A DNA stretch of 64,000 nucleotides, taken from the NCBI GenBank assembly GCA_963747105.1, contig CAVVEC010000008.1, forward strand, positions 372,001-436,000, read 5' to 3'. This DNA is from CAVVEC01 sp963747105 (GTDB lineage: Bacteria; Acidobacteriota; Terriglobia; Terriglobales; Acidobacteriaceae). The notes under the pieces are model-generated. The model searched no databases. It was not told the origin of the DNA and saw nothing but the letters and a program-made list of their open reading frames with translations. Position 1 is the stretch's first letter. Each line of letters begins with the position of its first letter. The translations under genes and the position numbers were made by a program. Shown here piece after piece: positions 38,544-47,765 of the stretch.

Positions 38544-39320
38544 TTGAAGCCTGCGCTGGCCAGCTCTCTTATTCTCGCAAGCCTGCTCGCTGCTAATTTG
38601 GCGGCGCAGCAAACCCCACCCCCGCATCAGGAAACGCCGCCGTCGGTACAGCCATCCCAACCGACGGTTCGGAAGACGGACAGTCACGACGAGAACCATA
38701 AGGGCCAGGAAAATGGCACATCGAATGACCGGCTTTTCTTTGCCTTGCCCAACTTCCTTACGCTGGAGAATGCGGGTCAGGTCCCGCCGCTCACCAACGG
38801 GCAAAAATTCAGGGTTGTTGCCCGAAGTTCGTTTGATCCGGTTGTGTTCGTTTGGTACGGTTTTCTCGCCGGAGTCAGCCAGGCGCAAGACAGTGAACCG
38901 GGCTACGGGCAGGGCGCTGAGGGATACGGAAAGCGCTTCGGAGCCTATTTCGCCGACGGCACCATTGAGAACTACATGACAGGAGCGGTCCTTCCCTCTT
39001 TGCTGCGTCAGGATCCCCGTTACTTTCAGTCGGGCAAAGGAGGGTTCTGGCATCGTACCGGTTACTCGATCAGCAGGATTTTTGTTACCCGCACCGATTC
39101 GGGAGGCGAACAGTTTAATTTCTCTGAGATTTTCGGCAGCGCGATTTCGGCTGGCATCTCCACCTATAGTTACCATCCTCGCGGCGATCGCAACCTGCCC
39201 AACACGGCCAGTGTATGGGGAACCCAGGTTGGCTACGACACCATCACTCTGGTGGTGAAAGAATTCTGGCCTGACATTCGCCGCAAGCTGAGCAAGAAGA
39301 AACAAGCCTCGCAGCGCTGA
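38544..39320 (+). CDS. Secreted hypothetical protein, paralogue of preceding gene
   Basis: The frame starts at a TTG (38544), with AGGAG about 12 nt upstream, and gives 258 residues with a signal peptide (ALASSLILASLLAANLAAQ). A Pro/Gln-rich linker follows, then the domain shared with the broken gene on the opposite strand (LPNFLTLENAG, KFRVVARSSFDPVVF, DPRYFQSGKGGFW, FNFSEIFGSAISAGISTYSY, KEFWPDIRRKL). The pair is divergent. Envelope location is inferred; function unknown. Confidence 0.75.
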   Translation: MKPALASSLILASLLAANLAAQQTPPPHQETPPSVQPSQPTVRKTDSHDENHKGQENGTSNDRLFFALPNFLTLENAGQVPPLTNGQKFRVVARSSFDPVVFVWYGFLAGVSQAQDSEPGYGQGAEGYGKRFGAYFADGTIENYMTGAVLPSLLRQDPRYFQSGKGGFWHRTGYSISRIFVTRTDSGGEQFNFSEIFGSAISAGISTYSYHPRGDRNLPNTASVWGTQVGYDTITLVVKEFWPDIRRKLSKKKQASQR

Positions 39321-39423
39321 GGCCCGAGTCATCGTCGCTACGTCTGTCAAGTGAAGCAAATTCCAGCTCGGCCTGAATTACAATCACTGACTCGATCCGA
39401 TTCACGCAAAGGCAGAGGCTGCC

Positions 39424-40272
39424 ATGTTCCAATCCGACCTGTTGCACGAAAAACGCATTCTCATCACCGGTGGCGGAACCGGCCTGGGCAAAGGCATGGC
39501 CCGCCGCTTCCTCGAACTGGGCGCAACGGTTTACATCTGCGGACGCCGTAAGGACGTCTTGGCTAAGGCTGTGGCAGAACTGGGCCATTCCGCACAAACC
39601 AAGATTCAGGCTGTCCCCTGTGACGTTCGCGATCTGCCGCGGGTAGAAGAAATGATCGCGACCATCTGGAAAGATGGCCCGCTCGACATTGTGGTGAATA
39701 ATGCCGCGGGAAATTTTCTGGCGCGTACCGAAGATCTTTCTGCGGGCGCATTTGAAGCTGTGATCGGCATCGTGCTGATGGGTACGATCAACGTCACCAT
39801 GGCTTGCGGACGCAGATGGCTGCATGCCGGCCATCGCGGGGTTATGCTGAACATCGCGGCGACCTACACCTCAAGTGGTTCGGCTTACGTGGTCCCTTCC
39901 GCCATGGCGAAAGCCGGAGTAGTGGCTCTGACCCGGAGTCTCGCCGTCGAATGGGGAGACCGGGGCATTCGCATGAACGCCATCGCTCCCGGACCGATTC
40001 CAACCGAGGGCGCGTTTTCCCGTTTGCTCCCTGGTCCGGAGTTCGAAGAGTTTGTCCGGCAACGCAATCCTCTAGGCCGCTTCGGCACGATTGAAGAATT
40101 GGCGAACCTCGCGGCCTTTCTGGTCAGCGACGGATCGAGTTACATCAACGGCGATGTAGTTGTGATGGATGGTGGCGAACAGATCCAGGGCGCGGGAGAA
40201 TTCAGCTCATTGGGAAAATCACTAAGCGAGCAGGATTGGAAATCCCTCAAGCCGCCCAAGCCCAAACAATAA
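39424..40272 (+). CDS. SDR oxidoreductase (2,4-dienoyl-CoA reductase-like)
   Basis: This 282-residue protein has the Rossmann motif TGGGTGLGKGMA (residues ~16-27), NNAAGNF (~98-104), and a catalytic region where YVVPSAMAKAGV replaces the usual YxxxK pattern: the lysine is present in SAMAKAG, while the tyrosine sits further upstream (SAYVV). This layout, with NAIAPGPIPTEGAF, matches peroxisomal-type 2,4-dienoyl-CoA reductases. It probably reduces unsaturated acyl-CoA with NADPH. Complete. Confidence 0.88.
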   Translation: MFQSDLLHEKRILITGGGTGLGKGMARRFLELGATVYICGRRKDVLAKAVAELGHSAQTKIQAVPCDVRDLPRVEEMIATIWKDGPLDIVVNNAAGNFLARTEDLSAGAFEAVIGIVLMGTINVTMACGRRWLHAGHRGVMLNIAATYTSSGSAYVVPSAMAKAGVVALTRSLAVEWGDRGIRMNAIAPGPIPTEGAFSRLLPGPEFEEFVRQRNPLGRFGTIEELANLAAFLVSDGSSYINGDVVVMDGGEQIQGAGEFSSLGKSLSEQDWKSLKPPKPKQ

Positions 40273-40277
40273 CCACG

Positions 40278-40326
40278 TAGCGGCGGACGCCTCGTCCGCG
40301 CGGCCGAGCGAAGCTCGGCAAATCCG
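40278..40326. repeat. REP-like palindrome
   Basis: GCGGCGGACGCCTCGTCCGC and CCGAGCGAAGCTCGG hairpins follow the SDR stop by 6 bp. The first belongs to the GCGGAC..GTCCGC subfamily of REP palindromes in the window. Confidence 0.6.
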
Positions 40327-40336
40327 CAGCGCGGTC

Positions 40337-40690
40337 TCACACCCGGTTTCTCGGCGGCATCACCAACCACTTGAGCAGCATGTTCACCAGAGTTAGCACG
40401 ATCCCGCCCCAAAACGCGGCGGCAAAACTTCGGATATGGAAACCGGGAACCAATGCCGAGGCGAGTTCAATCATCACCGCATTGATGACGAACCAGAATA
40501 GCCCCAGGGTAAGAACAGTGAGGGGAAAGGTAACGACCTTCAGGAAAAGTCCGAGGGTCGCGTTGACCAATCCGATGACGATCGCGGCAATCAGCGCCGC
40601 CGCGGCGCCATCCACGTAGAAGCCCGGGACCAGCTTAGATGTAATCCACACCGCCAGCGCCGTTACGATCCAATGCAAGAGCATTCGCAT
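40337..40690 (-). CDS. Phage-holin-superfamily-IV-like membrane protein
   Basis: The ATG at 40690 follows GGAGG at 6 nt. The 117-residue protein has four membrane segments (LLHWIVTALAVWITSKLVPG, ALIAAIVIGLVNATLGLFL, PLTVLTLGLFWFVINAVMI, FAAAFWGGIVLTLVNMLL), the hallmark of the 4-TMS phage holin/DUF family found widely in bacterial chromosomes. There are no other phage genes nearby, so a holin role is unlikely. Confidence 0.88.
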   Translation of the reverse strand: MRMLLHWIVTALAVWITSKLVPGFYVDGAAAALIAAIVIGLVNATLGLFLKVVTFPLTVLTLGLFWFVINAVMIELASALVPGFHIRSFAAAFWGGIVLTLVNMLLKWLVMPPRNRV

Positions 40691-40750
40691 GAGAATCCTC
40701 CGGACTGCAAACCGACTATACGGGGGGCAAGCCCGGCCTAGCAACCACCC

Positions 40751-40777
40751 GTGTGGTGCGGACACTCCTGTCCGCTG
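40751..40777. repeat. REP palindrome (GTGTGGNGCGGAC subfamily)
   Basis: GTGTGGTGCGGACACTCCTG followed by TCCGC, the same head and stem as the elements at 47141 and 62407. Confidence 0.7.
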
Positions 40778-40824
40778 CCTTCGACTCGCGGGACAGTTGC
40801 GAGTGACAACGCTCGTTTCCAGGA

Positions 40825-42600
40825 TTACTTCGCGCCTACTGCGGCCTGGCTCTCCATTTTTTCGAAGACATCCTCGGCACGCCGCAGTGCGGCCTGCACA
40901 TTGTCGCAGATGTTCTCCCGGCCGATGACTTCTTCAAACTCAGCCTGGCGGATGAGTTTTGCCGGCTGCTCCCGCGCGCCACACAGAATGAGAGTCCGCT
41001 TGGTGGCATGCAGTTCCCGTGCAATCCCTTCCAGCGCGAACAGACCCGTAGCGTCCATCGCGGTCATGTTGCGCAAGCGCAGAATGACTACCGGGGGCAG
41101 TTCATGGATTTTCTCGGTTACCACGGAGATCTTGTCCGTCGCGCCAAACAGAAAAGGCCCATGAATGCGGAAGATGGTCGCGTAGTACGGGATGTCCTTG
41201 TCTTGCAGGATGTGCACGCGACCGTCCTCCACGTAGTCGTCGGTGACCTGGGATACAGTGGTCGTGTTGGCCACCCTGCCGATAAAGAGCAGCGCCGCCA
41301 AAATCATGCCGGCTTCCACCGCAACCGTGAGGTCGGCAAACACGGTGAGCGCGAAGGTAACCAGCCAAATGCTGATATCGGTCTTGGTCAGTTTGAGTAG
41401 TTGTGGAATTTCCCGCCACTCCCCCATGTTGTAGGCAACAATCATCAGAATTCCGGCCAGCGCCGCCATCGGGATAAAGCTGGCCAGAGGCGCGGCGAAC
41501 AACAGGATGCAGACCAGAGTCAGCGCGTGAACAATTCCAGCCACCGGAGACTTGGCCCCAGCACGGATGTTGGTCGCGGTTCGTGCGATCGCGCCCGTGG
41601 CGGGCAGCCCTCCAAACATGGGAGAAACAATGTTGGCCACTCCCTGCGCCATAAGTTCGACATTGGGATTGTGATGGTCATTGCTCATGCGGTCCGCCAC
41701 CACCGCCGACATGAGAGACTCAATCGCTCCCAGCATGGCGACGGTGAAAGCGGGACCGAGCAGTCCGTGAATGAGATCAGCGCGGAAGTGTGGTATCGCG
41801 ATGTGCGGCAGGCCACTGGGAATCCCCCCGAAACGCGTCCCAATGGTTTCAACCGGCAGTTTGAACACGACCACGCCAGCGGTGGCTGCGAGCATGGCCA
41901 CAATCGGTCCCGGAATTCGGTTCGAGACTGCTCGGCAGATCAGCATCGTCGCCACTGTGCCCACGGCTATAGCAGTCGCTGTGTAAGACAGAGTGTGGAA
42001 GTTGGCGGCCAGCGCCTCCATCCGCAGCCAGAATACGCCCGGAACCTTTTCTATTTGCAGCCCGAAAAAGTCTTTGATCTGAGTGCTGGCGATGAGAACC
42101 GCGATGCCGTTGGTGAATCCGATCACAATCGGCCGGGGAATATACTTCACGGCCGTGCCCATTCCCGTCGCCCCAAGAATGATCAACAGAATCCCGGCCA
42201 TCACCGTGCACATGAACAGGCCATCGACTCCGTGCACCGCGACAATTCCGGCTACCACGACCACGAATGCGCCGGTCGGGCCGCCGATCTGCGTTTTCGA
42301 TCCACCCAACGCCGAAATCAGGAAGCCAGTCACCACCGCGCAATAGATCCCTGCCTGCGGCGTCAGCCCTGAAGCTATGGCAAAGGCCATGGCCAGCGGC
42401 AACGCCACCAAGCCGACGGTCACGCCCGCAATCAGGTCGTGCAGAAACTTGTTCAGGTTGTAACCGCGCAGGCAGAGAACAGATTTGGGCAGCCAGCGAT
42501 CTTCCAAGTTTGCACTCAATGAGCTTGTAGCCAGGGAGTATGCTCCGTCTTCATTGTTATTATGACAGCAATGGTCGCAACGTTTCGTGAGGTACGTCAC
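40825..42600 (-). CDS. SulP-family anion transporter with STAS domain
   Basis: The 591-residue protein has about 12 membrane segments of the SulP family, including DLIAGVTVGLVALPLAMAFA, GLTPQAGIYCAVVTGFL and GGLPATGAIARTATNIRAG, followed by a cytoplasmic STAS domain (residues ~470-575; VVILRLRNMTAMDATGLFAL). It carries sulfate, bicarbonate or another anion, probably with sodium or proton. The start (GTG at 42600) may be slightly early because the first ~35 residues are unlike the family. Confidence 0.9.
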   Translation of the reverse strand: MTYLTKRCDHCCHNNNEDGAYSLATSSLSANLEDRWLPKSVLCLRGYNLNKFLHDLIAGVTVGLVALPLAMAFAIASGLTPQAGIYCAVVTGFLISALGGSKTQIGGPTGAFVVVVAGIVAVHGVDGLFMCTVMAGILLIILGATGMGTAVKYIPRPIVIGFTNGIAVLIASTQIKDFFGLQIEKVPGVFWLRMEALAANFHTLSYTATAIAVGTVATMLICRAVSNRIPGPIVAMLAATAGVVVFKLPVETIGTRFGGIPSGLPHIAIPHFRADLIHGLLGPAFTVAMLGAIESLMSAVVADRMSNDHHNPNVELMAQGVANIVSPMFGGLPATGAIARTATNIRAGAKSPVAGIVHALTLVCILLFAAPLASFIPMAALAGILMIVAYNMGEWREIPQLLKLTKTDISIWLVTFALTVFADLTVAVEAGMILAALLFIGRVANTTTVSQVTDDYVEDGRVHILQDKDIPYYATIFRIHGPFLFGATDKISVVTEKIHELPPVVILRLRNMTAMDATGLFALEGIARELHATKRTLILCGAREQPAKLIRQAEFEEVIGRENICDNVQAALRRAEDVFEKMESQAAVGAK

Positions 42601-42641
42601 ACCGAAGGCAATGGCCTACTGCCGTACTTTGCCACGGCCGC

Positions 42642-43130
42642 TTACTCCCACCCCGCTGCGTCCATTCGCTTTCCTGTCTGCAGATAGTGATTGATCGCCG
42701 CCTCCCAGCTTTGCATCTTGTGCACGAACCATTTCTGATCGTAACGTTCGACCTCCCGATTTCCCTCCGTCGAGAGCCCCGTGTAACTGTACCGGATGTG
42801 TGCCTGCGTGGAATCGGGGGACTTTTTAGAAAGCGAAATCCGGATCTGAGCCGCCACCAGTCCGGGATTCACCCAGGCAAATGCAATACGGAACGATCCC
42901 GGATCATAGTCTGTCACCACCCAGGTAGTCTCGGTGCTGTCTTCGTTCGGAGTAATGAAAACGCACCCGTACTCAGCCACGCCGGATTGCGAGTAAACCA
43001 AACGATACTGCCATCCCGGAACCCAGTCCGCCTCGCGCACCGGACAGAGCAGCGGGAAGACTTTCTCCGGCGGTGCCACGTTCGTCTGCGTGTATTCGTG
43101 GGTGACGCGCTTGCCCTGAAACTCTGCCAT
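42642..43130 (-). CDS. SRPBCC-like protein
   Basis: The ATG at 43130, with GGAGG upstream, gives a 162-residue protein with the START/Bet v1-like (SRPBCC) pattern: EYTQTNVAPPEKVFPLLCPV near the N-terminus, a WVVTDYDPGSFRIAF strand and a C-terminal long helix (EVERYDQKWFVHKMQSWEAA). Such folds bind hydrophobic ligands. Function is unknown. Confidence 0.75.
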   Translation of the reverse strand: MAEFQGKRVTHEYTQTNVAPPEKVFPLLCPVREADWVPGWQYRLVYSQSGVAEYGCVFITPNEDSTETTWVVTDYDPGSFRIAFAWVNPGLVAAQIRISLSKKSPDSTQAHIRYSYTGLSTEGNREVERYDQKWFVHKMQSWEAAINHYLQTGKRMDAAGWE

Positions 43131-43177
43131 TATGTTCCCTCCAAGAAGAAATGGCCCGCGCCGTTGAAGCACGAGCC

Positions 43178-43245
43178 TGGTTTCGTGACAAAAGACTTCG
43201 TGACAAAAGACCTCGTGACAAAGACTTCGTTGCAAAAGAAATGGC
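43178..43245. repeat. Short tandem repeat, ~15-bp unit
   Basis: Four degenerate copies of TTCGTGACAAAAGAC stand in a row just upstream of the SRPBCC gene start. It lies in the presumed leader or promoter region of that gene. Confidence 0.75.
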
Positions 43246-43554
43246 CGGATTGATTGCGCAATCCAGCCCGGCCTTCTATTTACATTTTCTCACATGCCTT
43301 GCCGCCGCACAACCTGGGGTCGCGAGTGCCATTGGTGCAACTTGGGAACTCAGATGCGGCATCGCTCTCGCCCACCCTCATCCTGAGAGCGGCGACAGCC
43401 TTCTTGACCGCTGTCGTCCTGAGCGAAGGGACTACTTCGCAATGCGAAGTAGTCCCGCAGTCGAAGGATCCCTACCAAGCTGGCACCGCATAGCTGCGTC
43501 CAGGCATTCTCCCGGAGGCCTGCTGCCGACTCATCCCTCAGAACTCTCCGCGCA
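43246..43554. other. Intergenic stretch with palindromic repeat
   Basis: No gene is seen. The part at ~43378-43480 contains CTCATCCTGAG, a CTGAGCG..GTCGAAGG element and a perfect palindrome GGACTACTTCGCAATGCGAA (43427 on) whose core TTCGCAATGCGAA also occurs at 58238 inside the 23S gene. Confidence 0.6.
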
Positions 43555-44985
43555 CTAGAACAGATTCCACAAAAACTGGTTGTACACATCGTGGTGATAC
43601 TGCACTTCGGGAGCCTTCACAAACGTTCCCAGCAAGCGCGGGCAGCGATCGGCCGAAGCCTGCTTCAAATCGGCGTAGCGCGCCTTCACATCCTCGCCCA
43701 GAAGTTTCGTCGTCCAGCCCGCCTTGCGGAAGTTCGCCAGCGCATCGTAAATGTTGTCCGGCAAATAGCGCTGCGCCTGGCGCAGGTTCTTGATCTTCGC
43801 GGTCTCGCCGTCGATCCCGGTCTTGAAGATCGAATGCATGACCAGGTATGGGTTCGCATCCGGGGCGACCGAGCGAACCTCCACCCGCATGCTTTTTTCG
43901 TTGCCGATGGGAATACGAATCATTGACCCGCGATCGACCGCCGAAGCCTTGAGCTGGTTGGGCGCCTCGAAGTGCGGATCGAGGCGGCGGTAGGCATTCA
44001 CACTGGCGTTCAGCAGCAGGCAGATGTCATTGCCATGGGTGAGGATGCGGTCAACGAACTCCCAGCCCATCTTGCTCAGCTTCTCCTCGCCCTTCGCGTC
44101 CCAGAAAAGATTCTTGCCGCCCTTGCTGATGGAAACATTCGTGTGCATACCGCTGCCGTTCACGCCCACAACCGGCTTGGGTAAAAAAGACGCCGTACAA
44201 CCCATCTTCGTCGCCACCTGCCGGCAAACCAGCTTGTAGAGCTGAATCTGGTCCGCCGCCGCCACGACTTCTCCATAGCCGTAATTGATTTCGAACTGCG
44301 AGGGCGCCACTTCCGGGTGATCTTTCTCGTTCTGGAAACCCATGGCCCGCTGCACTTCGGCGGTCGTGTCAATGAACGTGCGCAGCGGATCGCTGGGCAG
44401 CGAGTGATAGTATCCGCCCGTGTTAACGTACTCGAATTTTCCGGTCTCGTGGTAGCGGCGCTCGGCGTCCGGCCCCTGAAAAAGAAAGCCTTCAATCTCG
44501 TTGGCCGCGTTCAGCGTATAGCCCTGCTTCTTGTGCAGCCCCTCGGCATAGCCCTTCAAAATGCCGCGAATGTCGGCGCTGTACGGCGTGCCGCCCTTAT
44601 CAATCACATCGCCGAACACCAGCACCTTGCCGGGACCGAACACATCCGCCGGGCCCCAATAGAAAGCCGCCCAATCGATGCCCAGCCGTAGATCGCTTTC
44701 CCGCTGGGCGGTAAATCCGCGAATCGACGAACCATCAAACGTGAGATTGTCCCAGCTCTTGATGAGAAATTTCTTGTCGTAGTCGAGCATGTGCAGGCGG
44801 CCTTCCAGATCGCTGAACAGCACGGTCACGGCCTTGATCCGCGTTTCGTCGGTCAGGTATTTCAGCCGCTCTTCCTGAATCCTGTGAGCGGCGACCCGGT
44901 TCTTGCGTTGCTCTTTCGCGTTAAGGTTCATTTCTTCCAGTTCGTCGTATGAAAGCGCGAGAAAACTTCTCAGTTCGTTTGGCAT
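43555..44985 (-). CDS. glnA: Glutamine synthetase (GSI-like)
   Basis: The ATG at 44985 is preceded by AGGAG; the open frame continues upstream without family sequence. The 476-residue enzyme makes glutamine from glutamate, ammonia and ATP. Motifs: LTFDGSSIRGF (N-terminal beta-grasp), EIEGFLF and EVAPSQFEINYGYG (metal-binding), NGSGMHTNVSIS, and IRIPIGNEKSMRVEVRS (glutamate/phosphate site). Length is normal for type I. The adenylylation loop is not obvious, so control may be by feedback only. Confidence 0.93.
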   Translation of the reverse strand: MPNELRSFLALSYDELEEMNLNAKEQRKNRVAAHRIQEERLKYLTDETRIKAVTVLFSDLEGRLHMLDYDKKFLIKSWDNLTFDGSSIRGFTAQRESDLRLGIDWAAFYWGPADVFGPGKVLVFGDVIDKGGTPYSADIRGILKGYAEGLHKKQGYTLNAANEIEGFLFQGPDAERRYHETGKFEYVNTGGYYHSLPSDPLRTFIDTTAEVQRAMGFQNEKDHPEVAPSQFEINYGYGEVVAAADQIQLYKLVCRQVATKMGCTASFLPKPVVGVNGSGMHTNVSISKGGKNLFWDAKGEEKLSKMGWEFVDRILTHGNDICLLLNASVNAYRRLDPHFEAPNQLKASAVDRGSMIRIPIGNEKSMRVEVRSVAPDANPYLVMHSIFKTGIDGETAKIKNLRQAQRYLPDNIYDALANFRKAGWTTKLLGEDVKARYADLKQASADRCPRLLGTFVKAPEVQYHHDVYNQFLWNLF

Positions 44986-45541
44986 GGATCTCCTAAAGTT
45001 TGCGCAAAGTCCGGTCCAGCGGTGAGATTCGGGGAATGGTCGGGAACCTGTCAGGGTATCGCGGAGTTCCGTCGCCAGCCAATCAAAAAACCTTATAGGA
45101 CGGATCAAAGGGATTTATCAGGGGCAGATTAGAACCGGTCAACATTGTCCCATTGATAGAAGGGCACAGCTTCACAGGCTGCGGAAAACTCGATGCCGCA
45201 TTTGATTTTGGGGCGGCGCAGCGCTTCAGTTGCGATAACCGCATTGCTTTGAATCCGGTTTTGGCCGCTCAGGTGAGACTTTCTGCTCGGGACCTAGTTT
45301 TTCCGCAACCGCTTCAGCCGTACCGCCCAGAGTTCGCAAAGATTGGGCTTTAGCCCCTGAGGTCCCCTGGCGCTGAGACTCGCAAGGCCGCCGCCGTGTC
45401 CGGCCGGCAACAACGTGTCCCACCCAGCACGGTCTTGTCCAGCGCGCCTTTACTTAACCTCCGCCAAATCAATGGGCTCCGCAACGGTTCACATCGTGCT
45501 TCTACCGCCTCCGACTGGGAAACCCAGCACAGGAGGCCAAT
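44986..45541. other. Intergenic stretch with dispersed repeats
   Basis: No gene is recognised. A GGGCTTTAGCCCCTGAGGT palindrome (45345-45363) is shared exactly with the group I intron (minus strand of about 56552-56570). GCTGCGGAAAA (45179) and TTTTTCCGCAACC (45299) form another inverted pair. Confidence 0.6.
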
Positions 45542-46667
45542 ATGGCGCAGTTCACACAGCTCAACCTATCCGCAAATCCCGAGAAGAAACCTGAAAGCAA
45601 TCGGGAGGGAAAGACATCGCAGACCAACTCGCGGACCGACCAACGTCCGCAACCGAAGGGAACAAAGTTTGGCGACAAGCAAAAAGCGGCAGCACTCGCC
45701 GGGTCGCTGATCGCGTCGTCCCTGTTAGTAGTTTTTTTGTTGCAGACCAGCGGTTGCTCAAAAGGAACCGCGAAATCCGATCAGTCTGCTTCGAATCAGG
45801 CCACATTGAATCAGATTAGCTCCAACCAGCAGGCTATACAGGTTTCGAGCCTGCCGCCTACACCATTCACGGCCGCAAGCCAGGCGCCAGTGCAAAAACC
45901 GGCGCAGAAAAAGTCGCGTCAACGGAAGCTCTCGGCTTCCACTTACACCAATCCTGCCTATGGAATCTCCTTCCGCTATCCGAAATATGACAGCCTGAAG
46001 GAAGGCGACAAGGCGAGCCTGCAGTGGGACGGCCTGGGCCCGGTGGAAATGAATTTCGTTCAGCCCGGCGGAACGACGGTTAGCGCGGTCGAACTGCCCC
46101 ACCGCTTGTATTCGGGCACAGACTTCTCCACCGCGTTCTTCAATGTCAGCGTGAACCCCAAGCTGACGGCTGAGCAATGTGAGCAGTTCGCGTTCCCGGA
46201 CACGAGTGGCCCGCAGGCAGACTCGGCCGCATCGTCGAAAGTCAGAGTCGGAGCGACCGAGTTCAGCCAAATGGAAGGCATCGGCGGAAAAGATACCAAG
46301 CAAGCGGATGCCAAGTACTACCACGTATTTGAAAACGGCACGTGCTACGAATTCGCGCTGGGTCTGGAAACGGCGTTAGATGACACGGCGACTGACGCCA
46401 AGGCGGAAACAAAGCCCGTCAACCGCAACGAAGTATTTCGCAAGTTGAATTGGATCCTCTCCACGGTGAAGATCGAGCAGGTGGCCGCTCCGAAAGAAGC
46501 GGTTTCCGAAACTGGCCGCGACGGAACCGACCGCACCCGAGAACGTAGTTTCGGAAAAAGCTGCCTCTGAAAAAGCGATCCCCGAAAAGGCTCCGACGGA
46601 ACAACCCGTTCCCGCAGTCGCTGCGGATGGGTCCAGCCTGCCCACAGATGAACCCAACCAACAGTGA
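45542..46667 (+). pseudogene. Membrane-anchored hypothetical protein, one frameshift
   Basis: The ATG at 45542 follows AGGAGGCCAAT. The protein has a cytoplasmic Lys/Gln-rich N-terminus, a membrane helix (LAGSLIASSLLVVFLLQTSG, ~residues 55-75) and a large outer domain. Near 46518 one extra G moves the frame: the shifted frame continues as an Ala/Glu/Pro-rich tail (ENVVSEKAASEKAIPEKAPT) ending at 46667, while the unshifted frame stops at 46570. The tail composition supports the longer reading. I do not recognise the family. Confidence 0.65.
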
Positions 46668-46886
46668 ACACAAAAGGCTGGGTGCCCCATTTCTCGCGCG
46701 CTCTTTGCGCGAGAAGTGGGGACGAGCCCTGAAAGGGCGCCGAGGCTTGCCTCGCCCCTTCGCGATTTTTCGAAGGGTGGGAGACAATAGGCTTCAAGAG
46801 CCTGCCCTGTTTTGCCAAAGCCCCGACCGCATAAATTAAAGTCTCTTGGCCTTTCCGCCGATGAAGAAAGCTGGAGGATGACACCG

Positions 46887-47135
46887 ATGATTTCCCCGAT
46901 TACTAACGTAACCCATGCCCAAGCTGCAAATCAGCCGGCGGCCGCACGTCAACCGTCACCACAATCGAAACCGCAGCCCGCCCCGACGGATACGCTTACG
47001 CTAAGTGCTGCTGCCGCGCTTCGACAGGAACTCACCGAAACCGCTGCCCAAACCGCCCGAGAAGCCAGCCAAGGCGATATTCAAGCGAAGAATCTTCTGG
47101 CCAGAGAGGCTGCGGAGAAGGCCACTGGTCGATAA
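46887..47135 (+). CDS. Small hypothetical protein
   Basis: The ATG at 46887 has GGAGG 9 nt upstream, so it is preferred over the ATG at 46878. The ~82-residue product has an Ala/Gln/Pro-rich N-terminus and a helical C-terminus (LSAAAALRQELTETAAQTAR). Function unknown. Confidence 0.55.
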   Translation: MISPITNVTHAQAANQPAAARQPSPQSKPQPAPTDTLTLSAAAALRQELTETAAQTAREASQGDIQAKNLLAREAAEKATGR

Positions 47136-47140
47136 GGCCC

Positions 47141-47268
47141 GTGTGGGGCGGACACTCTTGTCCGCCCCTTTGATCTTGATTGTTGGCGATAGGTTTTAGC
47201 AACGCCGATGATTTTCTGAATTCTAGGTCAAACGTCAAAGACAGCGGACAGGAGTGTCCGCCCTACAC
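47141..47268. repeat. REPIN: two inverted REP palindromes
   Basis: GTGTGGGGCGGACACTCTTG at 47141 and its inverted counterpart (AGCGGACAGGAGTGTCCGCC, then CTACAC ending at 47268) flank about 75 bp. This is the arrangement of a REP doublet. Confidence 0.75.
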
Positions 47269-47292
47269 ATTTATCGCAAAACGGAACCTCAC

Positions 47293-47318
47293 GTGTGGCG
47301 CGGGGGACCTCGCCCGCG
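47293..47318. repeat. REP palindrome (GTGTGGCGCGGG subfamily)
   Basis: GTGTGGCGCGGGGGACCTCG then CCCGCG; same head as the REPs around the RAYT gene. It lies about 190 bp before the VapB-like gene. Confidence 0.7.
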
Positions 47319-47509
47319 AAAAAGCCGGTTGAGCCAGAAATCCCCATGCTTGGAAGAGGTTTGTCGAGGGTGTTCATGGGTCACTGACATGAGGTCCTGC
47401 TCGACGAAGACCTCAGCACCGCAAGCCTGCTCCGCGGCATCTGCTGGACTGACGATCGTTGCCGGAATCATTTCACCGGTTTATCCCGTAAATATGGTAA
47501 TATGGGAGT

Positions 47510-47755
47510 GTGAAAACAACCTTGGAGATCCCCGATTTTTTGTTCCGCCGCGCAAAGTCGGCGGCCGCCGAACGCGGGATTCCTCTGCGCCAGTTGGTCA
47601 CCGAAGCTGTCCAGGAGAAATTGAGGACCACGTCCCGGGAAAAGCCCTGGATGAAACACCTGGGAAAGCTCAAACATCTCCATAAGGAAAGAAAGCAAGT
47701 CGAGCAGCGCGTGGAAGAGGCCTTCGAGCAAATCGACCGGGACCTCTGGCAATGA
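47510..47755 (+). CDS. VapB-like antitoxin
   Basis: The GTG at 47510 starts an 81-residue protein with a ribbon-helix-helix-like N-terminus (KTTLEIPDFLFRRAKSAAAERGIPLRQLVTEAV) and a charged helical C-terminus. It lies 10 bp before a PIN-domain toxin on the same strand, the classic VapBC order. It should bind the toxin and the operon promoter. The start is uncertain; a GGGAG is only 1 nt from the GTG. Confidence 0.85.
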   Translation: MKTTLEIPDFLFRRAKSAAAERGIPLRQLVTEAVQEKLRTTSREKPWMKHLGKLKHLHKERKQVEQRVEEAFEQIDRDLWQ

Positions 47756-47765
47756 TTGTCCGGAA

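Noticed and set aside
40337..40690. Prophage remnant suggested by the holin-like gene
   Set aside because: No other phage gene lies nearby and this membrane family is common in chromosomes.
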